Shown here piece after piece: positions 13,887 to 20,696 of a DNA stretch of 20,696 nucleotides. Both the position numbers and the translations under genes were made by a program. Source of the DNA: Cyanobium sp. NIES-981 (GTDB lineage Bacteria > Cyanobacteriota > Cyanobacteriia > PCC-6307 > Cyanobiaceae). Every line of letters begins with the position of its first letter. The stretch's first letter is position 1. Below the pieces are notes generated by a model, which saw nothing but the letters and a program-made list of their open reading frames with translations, made no database searches and had not been told where the DNA came from. The stretch spans positions 1-20,696 of the forward strand of contig CAMDSS010000010.1 in the NCBI GenBank assembly GCA_945907085.1, written 5' to 3'.

Positions 13887-15175
13887 AAGAGATGCAAAAG
13901 CTTTACTGTGACATCACTGAGCTTTACGCTGGATCCCTGGGCCGCGGCGGATTTTATGGCATCGCACGGGTGGTTGCGGAAATTGCCCTTGAGCTTGATG
14001 TACTGGTTCCAGATACCCACTATGTGGTTTTTTCGGCCTCATTAAATCGCTTTTTTCATGTCCAGTTCCAGCGTCAGCAGCTGCTTCTCGGGCGGCCGGC
14101 AAGTTTTGGCTTCAATCTTGATCGACTTGTTTTTGCCTTCGATCAGCAGTGCAGTCGTTGGTTGGAGTCGTTGCCTGCTGGTGTTGCCGCCTGGCTGAAG
14201 GCCCGCCTGCGTTGGATGGCTACCCGTCTGAACAGGGGCTCGTTTGCCCCATTCGCCCCTGGACTTGTCTTCTCTGCAGCTCGGCCAAAGTTCATTTCCC
14301 GCTATCCCAGGGCTTTACAAGCGCAACAGTTGGAACTGGCCAGCTTGTTGCATGATTTTTTCCCCTTACTCGATGGAAACGATCGACCGCGGCAATCTTT
14401 TGTGGATGCCTTTGCAGTTGATAATTGCTTGGTTTTGGAATCGTCTGCTGTTGTGATAGCCAACTCCCATTTCACCCGGGATTGCTTGTTGCAGCTTCAG
14501 GAAGCAGGTCAACTGCCCATGCATCGCAAGTTGGCCGTTGCCCAGCTTGCCCATGAATGCCGATTTCCTCAGATGTTGTCAGGTCGCGGCGAAGTAGGGC
14601 TAGAGGCCGCCCCGTTGGCCCATGAAGCTTCTCCCTTTCTCCTGGCGGTGGGTTGTCGTCCAGGGCGTAAAAACCTTCAGTTGATTTTGGAGGCCCTCTT
14701 GCTCGTCCACCAGGGGAATGGGGCGGCTGGGGGTTCCGCCATCATGCCCAGGCTTGTGCTGGCAGGAGCGGTTCGGGGCTCGATCAATCGCTTTATCGAC
14801 AATCCGCGCTTTGCATCAGTGCGCTCCTCCATTCAACTGATTGCGAGTCCTCGTCAAGATGAGCTGATTCGCCTGTATCAACGGGCCAGGGCAACAGTGT
14901 TGCCAAGTTTTAGTGAGGGCTGGGGTTTGCCCGCATCGGAATCCCTATGGTTTGGAACACCGGTACTGGTTTCCGATACCCCTGTCATGCGGGAGGTTTG
15001 CGGCAACCTTGGCTTGTATTTCTCGCCTGAACGGCCCGAGGAGTTGGCTCAATACATGGCCCAGATTTGTTGGGATCAAGCTTTTTATGAGGTGCAACAA
15101 CTGTTGATTGTTGCTGCGAAGCCAACCCTGCGTCGGTGGGCGGATACGGCTCGGGATATTTGCAGCGCCCTGTGA
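13883..15175 (+). CDS. GT4 family glycosyltransferase
   Basis: A 430-residue GT-B glycosyltransferase. The N-terminal half (LYCDITELYAGSLGRGGFYGIARVVAEIA) is longer than usual and poorly conserved. The C-terminal half is a typical GT4 nucleotide-sugar domain: FLLAVGCRPGRKNLQLILEA, then LIRLYQRARATVLPSFSEGWGLP with the E-x7-E pair E345/E353, then SLWFGTPVLVSDTPVMREVCG. This ending recalls mannosyl- or rhamnosyltransferases of O-antigen and capsule clusters, but donor and acceptor cannot be read from sequence. The ATG at 13883 overlaps the previous stop (ATGA), indicating translational coupling. Composition is lower in GC than the genes before 13 kb. Confidence 0.86.
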   Translation: MKEMQKLYCDITELYAGSLGRGGFYGIARVVAEIALELDVLVPDTHYVVFSASLNRFFHVQFQRQQLLLGRPASFGFNLDRLVFAFDQQCSRWLESLPAGVAAWLKARLRWMATRLNRGSFAPFAPGLVFSAARPKFISRYPRALQAQQLELASLLHDFFPLLDGNDRPRQSFVDAFAVDNCLVLESSAVVIANSHFTRDCLLQLQEAGQLPMHRKLAVAQLAHECRFPQMLSGRGEVGLEAAPLAHEASPFLLAVGCRPGRKNLQLILEALLLVHQGNGAAGGSAIMPRLVLAGAVRGSINRFIDNPRFASVRSSIQLIASPRQDELIRLYQRARATVLPSFSEGWGLPASESLWFGTPVLVSDTPVMREVCGNLGLYFSPERPEELAQYMAQICWDQAFYEVQQLLIVAAKPTLRRWADTARDICSAL

Positions 15176-15179
15176 CGTC

Positions 15180-16325
15180 ATGACGATTTCCCTGGCCATT
15201 GTGAAGCAGAAGTATTCAGCATTCGGTGGGGCCGAAAAGGTCATTAGTGCTGCTGTTGAGGCCTTTGAGAAGAGTGAAGATGTCCATGTTTCCATCCTTG
15301 CTCGATCATGGTCTGATGGCACGCTGGCTGCATTTCCCCGTTGCCAGGTTGTCCGGTGTAACCCTCCCTATGTCGGTAGGGCATGGCGGGAGCGTTCTTT
15401 TGTTTGGTCAGTTTCCAGGTATTTGAAGCATTACGATCTTGTTCAATCCCATGAATCGCTGCCTGGAGCCCATATTTATCGGGCGGGATCCGGCTTGCAT
15501 CAGCAATGGTTGAAGCAACTGACTCGTGGTCTTCCAAAGAAGCAGTGTGAGCGCGTATTTTCAGAGAAAAAAAATCGTCTAACGATTCAACTCGAACGTT
15601 CCATGTTTGAGCATCCGGCCCTAAGGGCTGTGATTGCGAATTCCCCAATGGTGGTTGGAGACATTGCTGAAATCTACCCAGATTTCGATCAATCAAGGGT
15701 TCATTTGATTTGGAATGGTGTGAACCATGCCAAGTTCTCACCGGAGTTGAGGTTGAGCAGGCGAGTGGCTAATCGCCAGGCCCTTCAGCTGGGCGCCAAT
15801 GATAGGGCGTTGTTGTTATTGGGGTCTGGCTGGCAGCGCAAGGGTGTTGAAACTGCTCTTCGAGCTGTGGCTCAACTTCCATCGAACGTTTGCCTCTTGG
15901 TTGCGGGTAAGGAATCGAGGCCAGGGCGATACCAGCAATTGGCCCATGAGCTTGGTATTGACGAAGGGCGGCTTCGGTGGATTGGCCCCACAACTGATCC
16001 TTTGAATCTCTATGCAGCAGCGGATGTTTTTCTCTTGCCGTCTCTGTACGACCAAATGCCCAACGCTTCTTTGGAAGCAATGGCGTGTGGATTGCCCTTG
16101 GTGGTGAGTTCTACCTCAGGCACCCGTGATTTGATTCATGATGGTGTAGAGGGTTTCGTTAGGGATTGGTGGCAGCCGGATGCTTGGGTGGATCCCATTC
16201 TTGCGTGCGTGGATTCTGCAGAGTCCATGGGGATGCGCGCTCACCAGGCTGTGCTTCCCCTCAGCTTTGAACGTATGATCCGAGAGTGGCGCCATTTGTA
16301 TGGCACCTTGTTAGAGCCGGGTTGA
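15180..16325 (+). CDS. GT4 glycosyltransferase, WaaG-like
   Basis: A 381-residue GT-B glycosyltransferase resembling WaaG/RfaG lipopolysaccharide core hexosyltransferases. The start LAIVKQKYSAFGGAEKVISA has the acceptor-side glycine loop of that group. LVQSHESLPGAHIYRAGSGLHQQWL is a stretch typical of the subfamily. The donor domain follows: LLLLGSGWQRKGVETALRAV and LPSLYDQMPNASLEAMACG, where the usual E-x7-E appears as D291-x7-E299, a variant common in this group. The ATG at 15180 lies 4 nt after the previous stop and directly before the conserved opening. An earlier in-frame start at 15108 would overlap the previous gene and add unrelated residues. Confidence 0.88.
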   Translation: MTISLAIVKQKYSAFGGAEKVISAAVEAFEKSEDVHVSILARSWSDGTLAAFPRCQVVRCNPPYVGRAWRERSFVWSVSRYLKHYDLVQSHESLPGAHIYRAGSGLHQQWLKQLTRGLPKKQCERVFSEKKNRLTIQLERSMFEHPALRAVIANSPMVVGDIAEIYPDFDQSRVHLIWNGVNHAKFSPELRLSRRVANRQALQLGANDRALLLLGSGWQRKGVETALRAVAQLPSNVCLLVAGKESRPGRYQQLAHELGIDEGRLRWIGPTTDPLNLYAAADVFLLPSLYDQMPNASLEAMACGLPLVVSSTSGTRDLIHDGVEGFVRDWWQPDAWVDPILACVDSAESMGMRAHQAVLPLSFERMIREWRHLYGTLLEPG

Positions 16326-16350
16326 AGTCTTTGCCACCCTCTGCTTGTTG

Positions 16351-17451
16351 ATGTCCTATTCCATTGTTCACACGGAATCGTCTGTTGGCTGGGGAGGGCA
16401 GGAAATTCGCGTATTGCGTGAATCCAAGGCTTTTTTGGACAGAGGCCACCAGGTCACGGTGCTAGCACCTGCCCAAGCCGAGATTGCTAAGCGCGCTTCC
16501 GACTTTGGTGTTCCAGTTTGCCTGGTTCCAATCTTTAAACGTAATTTTCGTGCCTTCTGGTTGTTGCGCAAAGCGCTTAAACGCCTTAAGCCAGACCTTG
16601 TTAATACCCACAGCTCGACTGATAGCTGGCTCGTGGCGGCTGTTTGTTTGTCGATGAGACATCCACCAAAGGTTGTTAGAACTCGCCATATTTGTTCCCA
16701 GCCTAGTCGTAGTTTGACAACCCGCTGGCTTTATCACAAAGCTGCTCAGAAGGTTGTGACCACTGGTGAGGCAATTCGTGCTCAGATTTTGAAACTTGGA
16801 ATTCCTGCAGACCACGTCGTCTCAATTCCAACCGGCATCAACCCAGATTCCTATCCTCCAGGATCCAAAAATGAGGCCAAGGAATATTTACAGCTATCTG
16901 GTCTAACTGTTATTGGTGTTGTGGCCACCATTCGATCGTGGAAAGGGCATCGGGTGTTGATTGAGGCTCTTAAGCACCTTCCCTCAAGTCATTATCGATT
17001 GCTATTTGTGGGCGATGGACCCATACGTAGAACCCTTCAGGAGGAGTTGCTGGATGCCGGGTTGGCAGACTTGGTGTTGTTTGCAGGCCATCAAAATGTC
17101 GTTTTGCCTTGGCTGCAAGCGATGGATGTCTTTGTTTTGCCATCCTACGCAAATGAGGGTATCTCCCAGGCCCTGGTTCAGGCGATGATGGCCGGCATAC
17201 CTGTTGTAACAACGACAGCAGGGGCTATTTCTGAGGTTGCTAAAGATGGTGAAACTGCTCTTGTTGTAGAGCCGAACGACCCTCCAGCCCTGCGCAAGGC
17301 CATTACGACAGTTTTGGAGGATCCACAATTGGCACGGAAACTTGTAACTTCGGCCAGGCAGTTTGTGCTCGAGCACCATAGTGAAGTAGTCATGGTGGAG
17401 AGCATGGATACTGTTTTCCAGAATCTTCTGCCCTTACGCGGTAAGCGCTAA
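16351..17451 (+). CDS. GT4 family glycosyltransferase
   Basis: A 366-residue GT-B glycosyltransferase of the group opening with HTESSVGWGGQEIRVLRES and containing DLVNTHSSTDSWL and VRTRHI, seen in lipopolysaccharide and exopolysaccharide clusters. The donor domain has GVVATIRSWKGHRVLIEAL and LPSYANEGISQALVQAMMAG. Here the E-x7-E pair is E269-x7-Q277; the glutamine is usual in this group rather than a defect, so activity is expected. The sugar donor is unknown. ATG 16351 is preferred to a TTG two codons earlier. It follows the previous stop by 25 nt and its own stop overlaps the next start (TAATG). Confidence 0.87.
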   Translation: MSYSIVHTESSVGWGGQEIRVLRESKAFLDRGHQVTVLAPAQAEIAKRASDFGVPVCLVPIFKRNFRAFWLLRKALKRLKPDLVNTHSSTDSWLVAAVCLSMRHPPKVVRTRHICSQPSRSLTTRWLYHKAAQKVVTTGEAIRAQILKLGIPADHVVSIPTGINPDSYPPGSKNEAKEYLQLSGLTVIGVVATIRSWKGHRVLIEALKHLPSSHYRLLFVGDGPIRRTLQEELLDAGLADLVLFAGHQNVVLPWLQAMDVFVLPSYANEGISQALVQAMMAGIPVVTTTAGAISEVAKDGETALVVEPNDPPALRKAITTVLEDPQLARKLVTSARQFVLEHHSEVVMVESMDTVFQNLLPLRGKR

Positions 17452-18197
17452 TGGCACAGCGCGATGGTCTGTCGGCAATTCTAATTGCAAAAAATGCCTC
17501 AAAGACGATTTCCGAGACACTCGCATCGCTTGATTTTTGTGACGCGATCATTGTGCTCGATTCTGGAAGTCAGGATGACACCGTGGCCATCGCTCGCGCT
17601 TTTGGAGCTAAGGTTGTTGAAACAGATTGGTTAGGTTACGGCATTCAAAAACAGCGTGCACTCAGTTTTGTTGAGACGACCTGGGCCCTTTCGATTGACT
17701 GTGATGAGGTTGTATCTCAGGCATTGAAGGATGAGATCTTGCTGACTCTTAAGCATCCTTGCCACAATGTTTATCGCATGCCTCGCCTTAACCATCTCTG
17801 CAGAAGGCCTGTACGTTGCGCAGGTTGGTATCCAGACTATGTTGACCGGCTTTTACGCGTAGGTGAAGCGCAATTTAGTGATTCGTTGGTTCATGAATCT
17901 CTTGTTTTTGCCTGTTCTTCTGGCAGCTTCAGCTCACCTTTGCTTCACTACAGTTATGACGATTTAGATTCGGCAATCGATAAGTTGAATCGCTATTCTT
18001 CTTTGGCGGCGATGTCCCTGAAGAGCCGTGGTCGCAGGGTTGGTCGTTTAACGCCACCCCTGCGTATGTGTTACCGCTTCTTTCATGCGTATGTGCTTCG
18101 GGGTGGATGTTTTGGCGGCCTTGATGGATTTTCCGCCTCACTTTTGCAGGCTGTAGAGGTCTATTTTAAGTATTGCAAGGCTATCAGGGATGCCTAA
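17451..18197 (+). CDS. GT2 glycosyltransferase, WaaE/KdtX-like
   Basis: A 248-residue inverting GT-A enzyme similar to WaaE/KdtX-type lipopolysaccharide core glucosyltransferases. Visible motifs are LSAILIAKNASKTISETL, the nucleotide-binding DSGSQDDT (37-44), the metal-binding D83-C-D85-E86 in ALSIDCDEVV, RCAGWYPDYVDRLLRVG, the acceptor-loop VHESL, and the closing helix region KLNRYSSLAAMSLKSRGRR. In other bacteria this type adds a glucose to the inner core; here the acceptor is unknown, and cyanobacterial cores may lack heptose. It is the last gene of the run and starts inside the previous stop codon. It converges with a minus-strand gene after 39 AT-rich nt, in which no terminator hairpin is apparent. 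Confidence 0.88.
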   Translation: MAQRDGLSAILIAKNASKTISETLASLDFCDAIIVLDSGSQDDTVAIARAFGAKVVETDWLGYGIQKQRALSFVETTWALSIDCDEVVSQALKDEILLTLKHPCHNVYRMPRLNHLCRRPVRCAGWYPDYVDRLLRVGEAQFSDSLVHESLVFACSSGSFSSPLLHYSYDDLDSAIDKLNRYSSLAAMSLKSRGRRVGRLTPPLRMCYRFFHAYVLRGGCFGGLDGFSASLLQAVEVYFKYCKAIRDA

Positions 18198-18236
18198 GTA
18201 TTGGGATCGAATCTTTACTCTTTCATTTTGCTTGAG

Positions 18237-19058
18237 TTAGCCTCCGGCATTGATAGATATTCGTCGTTGGAGTCCGCTTCGCTCGATGATGGCGCTTTCT
18301 CCGTTGCTGCTTCGCAGCAGCCAGCCACTAGTGCCAATGGCTTCCCCAACGTTCACGCTGGCAGAGGTTCCATCCCATTGAATAATGGCCGCCCCAGAGG
18401 TACCGGCTCCTTGAATAATACCTAGCAACTGGGGTAGGTGGGTTCTATGTCCTCCTGTTGTCCCCATACTTGCTTGGGCTGATGGTGTGGATTGCTGGAT
18501 GCTTTTTAGCGTTCCATGCAGGGGTACTTTGAGTAAATCTGAGGCTTTGGTATTCGAGGGGGGAAGCTTGGCAAGTTCCTCCATCCATTCTTCGCTGGGG
18601 GGTGGTGGTACTGAATTTATAAGGGCTTGATTGTCCTTGTTTGTTTGATTGTCCTGGTTTTCTTTTTCGCTACCTCTTTGGCCATCTTCTTGTAATTGCC
18701 TGAGTAGGCGAAGATTGTTGGCTTGTACTAGCGAGCGTTGGTGCTCGCCTGCCAGGTGGATGAAGACTAGGGAGAGGGCCGCGGCACCTGTGATTCCGAA
18801 TGCCTGCCAGAGTTGTTTGCCTGTTGGGGCAGGAGCTTTTTTCTCTTGTGGATTATTTGTCTCCTCGAGGGTTTCGTGTGCTTTGAAACTCAGAATCTCT
18901 ACATCTGTAAATTCTTTTCCGTTTTTCGATGTAGGTTTCGCTTGCTGTTGATCAAAAACTTTGTTGAGGACCTGATCTGCTTTGAATTCCCAGAAATGGC
19001 GCGATTGTCCTGGGTGACGACGTCTTTCCCTTGGTTTGAAATCCTCCTGAACTTGCAT
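18237..19058 (-). CDS. Single-pass membrane protein with PilP/GspC-like C-terminal domain (hypothetical)
   Basis: A 273-residue protein of unknown function. Residues 1-80 are hydrophilic and charged. Residues 84-103 (WQAFGITGAAALSLVFIHLA) form one membrane helix, then a coil- and Gln/Asn-rich stretch (105-150) and a proline hinge (PPPPSEEW). Residues about 209-271 are a small beta domain: LLGIIQGAGTSGAAIIQWDG, VNVGEAIGTSGWLL, AIIERSGLQRRISI. The last part has the pattern of the small periplasmic domain of PilP/GspC-type pilus and secretion proteins (a value, a GE/GD-I turn, V/L strand, glycine turn, final strand); that resemblance is by eye only. The build (cytoplasmic N, one helix, periplasmic C) also fits. 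It begins 25 nt after mnmG on the same strand, so the two are probably cotranscribed. Confidence 0.72.
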   Translation of the reverse strand: MQVQEDFKPRERRRHPGQSRHFWEFKADQVLNKVFDQQQAKPTSKNGKEFTDVEILSFKAHETLEETNNPQEKKAPAPTGKQLWQAFGITGAAALSLVFIHLAGEHQRSLVQANNLRLLRQLQEDGQRGSEKENQDNQTNKDNQALINSVPPPPSEEWMEELAKLPPSNTKASDLLKVPLHGTLKSIQQSTPSAQASMGTTGGHRTHLPQLLGIIQGAGTSGAAIIQWDGTSASVNVGEAIGTSGWLLRSSNGESAIIERSGLQRRISINAGG

Positions 19059-19083
19059 GGGTTGGTGGATTGTCGCCTTCAGC

Positions 19084-20696
19084 TCAGGGTATCGTTTTTT
19101 TGCTGGTTGAGGAGGTTTGCCGTTGTTGAATTTCGATCCAGAGCAGCAGGGCGGCTGTATCGGCTTGGCTCACCCCTGGGATGCGACCTGCCTGACCCAG
19201 GGTTGAGGGTTGAATGGAGCCCAGCTTTTCTCGGGCTTCTTTGGATAGTGTTGTAATTGAAGCATAGTCAACATTGGCTGGTAGCTTGCGGTTGACTTGC
19301 TTCTTTATTCTTTCAACCTGGTGAAGTTGCCGAGCCAGATAGCCACTGTATTTGATATCAATCTCTACCCCTTCACGCACTTCCTGCGGTAAAGCAATTT
19401 GGCAGAGTCCATGCCTAATCAGGTCATCGCTATGCAGTCCTGGCCTGCGCAGCAGATCTGCCAGCGTGATCGAACCTTTGATTGGTGCTTGTGTTTCCTT
19501 GCCGATCAGTTCTGCTGAGGGATCACTTTCCTTAAGTCTGGTGGTTTCCAGGCGCTTTTTTTCCGCTTCGATCTGTTGCTGCTTGGTGCAGTAGGTCATC
19601 CAGCGCCTTTCATCAATCAGCCCCAGTTGCCGGCCTAATGGTGTTAGTCGCCTATCGGCATTATCTCCTCTCAGCAGCAATCTGTATTCGCTTCTGCTCG
19701 TCAGTACCCGGTAGGGCTCTCGGAGGTCTTTGGTCACGAGGTCATCGATCATCGTACCGATGTAGCTGTCTTCTCGGGAAAAGTGAACGGGGTCTTGCCC
19801 TTGGATCAGCCGGGCCGCATTAAGCCCAGCCACCAATCCCTGGGCTGCTGCTTCTTCATAACCCGTTGTGCCGTTGAGTTGGCCTGCAGAAAATAAGCCT
19901 GAAACCCGCTTCGTTTCCAGGGAGGCTCTTAACTGTGTGGCAGGCAAGTAATCATAGTCAACGGCGTAAGCAGGTCTCAGCATGACACATTGCTCTAGCC
20001 CAGGAAGGGTTCTCAGGAGTTCCAGCTGTAGTCGCTCTGGCAGTCCAGTGGAAAACCCTTGGACGTATATCTCGGGCGTGTCCCGGCCTTCTGGCTCAAG
20101 AAAGATCTGGTGACTTTGCTTATCGCTAAAACGAACAATCTTGTCTTCAATGGACGGACAATATCGCGGTCCGGCACTATCAACAAAGCCCCCATAAATT
20201 GGTGTTAGATGTAGGTTGTCTTTGATGAGTTGGTGGGTGGCTTCGGTTGTGCGGGTGATATGGCATGCCATCTGCTCACCGCTAACCCAGGCAGTTGGAT
20301 CAAAAGAGAAAAAGCGGTCGGCGGCATCACTGGGTTGTTCCTCGAGTTTGTCGAGGGCGATGCTGCGTCGATCCACCCTGGCTGGGGTGCCGGTTTTGAG
20401 ACGCCCTGTGGTGAATCCCAGATCGCGTAGGGATTCGGTTAATCCTTCTGCTGCCTGCTCACCTGCCCGGCCTGCGGCCATGGATTGGGAGCCCACCCAG
20501 ATCTTTCCTCCTAGGAAGGTACCAGCGGTCAGGATTACCGCCTTCGCCCCATAGCTGCTGCCGAAATAGGTGCGGATCCCAGTGACCTTTGCCTGGCTTT
20601 GAACGGAGCATGGGTCCGTCGGATCTCCCTCGACCTCCAGGCCGGTGACCATCGCCTCCCGCAGGGCAAGGTTTGGGGTGTGTTGCAGGAGTTGCA
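19084..20696 (-). CDS. mnmG: tRNA uridine-5-carboxymethylaminomethylation enzyme MnmG (5' end outside window)
   Basis: MnmG (GidA) works with MnmE to put a carboxymethylaminomethyl group on the wobble uridine U34 of certain tRNAs, using FAD and a tetrahydrofolate carbon. About 536 residues are visible and the frame runs off the window end, so roughly the first 110 residues with the FAD-binding GxGxxG are missing. Signature stretches are ILTAGTFLGGKIWVG, GRLKTGTPARVDRRS, the catalytic-cysteine region YCPSIEDKIVRF, GLFSAGQLNGTTGYEEAAAQ, TSRSEYRLLLRGDNAD, and the C-terminal MnmE-binding helices (VDYASITTLSKEAREKL ... RIPGVSQADTAALL). An internal ATG at 20652 is not the start, because conserved MnmG sequence (LLQHTPNLALREA) continues upstream of it. 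Identification is secure. GC content is lower than in valS and ligA. Confidence 0.97.
   Translation of the reverse strand, partial: QLLQHTPNLALREAMVTGLEVEGDPTDPCSVQSQAKVTGIRTYFGSSYGAKAVILTAGTFLGGKIWVGSQSMAAGRAGEQAAEGLTESLRDLGFTTGRLKTGTPARVDRRSIALDKLEEQPSDAADRFFSFDPTAWVSGEQMACHITRTTEATHQLIKDNLHLTPIYGGFVDSAGPRYCPSIEDKIVRFSDKQSHQIFLEPEGRDTPEIYVQGFSTGLPERLQLELLRTLPGLEQCVMLRPAYAVDYDYLPATQLRASLETKRVSGLFSAGQLNGTTGYEEAAAQGLVAGLNAARLIQGQDPVHFSREDSYIGTMIDDLVTKDLREPYRVLTSRSEYRLLLRGDNADRRLTPLGRQLGLIDERRWMTYCTKQQQIEAEKKRLETTRLKESDPSAELIGKETQAPIKGSITLADLLRRPGLHSDDLIRHGLCQIALPQEVREGVEIDIKYSGYLARQLHQVERIKKQVNRKLPANVDYASITTLSKEAREKLGSIQPSTLGQAGRIPGVSQADTAALLLWIEIQQRQTSSTSKKTIP

Noticed and set aside
17155..17181. 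Apparent loss of the second glutamate of E-x7-E (Q277) in the fourth glycosyltransferase
   Set aside because: Glutamine at this position is usual in the TESS-GWGGQE subgroup, so it is not evidence of inactivation.
18198..18236. Possible terminator between the last glycosyltransferase and the minus-strand gene
   Set aside because: The 39 nt are AT-rich but no stem with a following T-run could be found on either strand.

Overview
The window reads as a piece of a cyanobacterial chromosome, most likely a picocyanobacterium of the Synechococcus/Cyanobium type. Supporting signs are a DUF98-type chorismate lyase (the cyanobacterial route to 4-hydroxybenzoate for plastoquinone), a cyanobacterial-style Pho box in front of a PhoX-like gene, a fused osmoprotectant permease/binding protein, very tight gene packing, high GC (about 72% in single sampled lines of valS and ligA), and only one HIP1 octamer. 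The species is not determinable from the sequence alone. I see no tRNA, rRNA, CRISPR array, insertion sequence or phage gene.

Layout. 1-1580 (+): the 3' third of valS, then a TVP38/DedA-type membrane protein. 1592-2980 (-): an APC-family permease, convergent with that pair. 2981-3220: an AT-rich divergent intergenic region holding tandem Pho-box half sites, two inverted repeats and a 10-bp direct repeat. 3221-6454 (+): a 1077-residue protein joining a choice-of-anchor-I-type beta-propeller region to a PhoX/DUF839 phosphatase-like region, closed by a strong intrinsic terminator. 6511-6666 (-): a small unknown gene. 6767-8368 (+): an osmoprotectant ABC permease fused to its substrate-binding domain, whose 3' end overlaps the 3' end of ligA. 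8244-10815 (-): ligA preceded by a small membrane-anchored NTF2-like protein. 10925-12144 (+): a SprT-like zinc protein, a 37-residue small protein and a disordered hypothetical protein. 12094-12720 (-): chorismate lyase, again overlapping its convergent neighbour.

12765-18197 (+) is a run of five glycosyltransferases (four GT4, then one GT2 of the WaaE type). Three of the four junctions are overlapping or nearly abutting (ATGA, a 4-nt gap, TAATG). The first resembles LpcC-type lipopolysaccharide core transferases and the third WaaG, so the run is most simply a core/outer-core lipopolysaccharide assembly operon acting on the cytoplasmic face of the inner membrane. 18237-20696 (-): mnmG (tRNA wobble uridine modification, cut by the window end) followed by a single-pass membrane protein whose C-terminal small beta domain recalls PilP/GspC-type domains.

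The likely functional groups are phosphate scavenging (Pho box plus PhoX-like protein), osmolyte uptake (permease/binding fusion, no ATPase gene in view), cell-envelope polysaccharide synthesis (GT run) and housekeeping (valS, ligA, mnmG). Composition changes inside the GT run: before about 13 kb the DNA is very GC-rich, while from there to the end sampled lines are about 45-57% GC, including the core gene mnmG.
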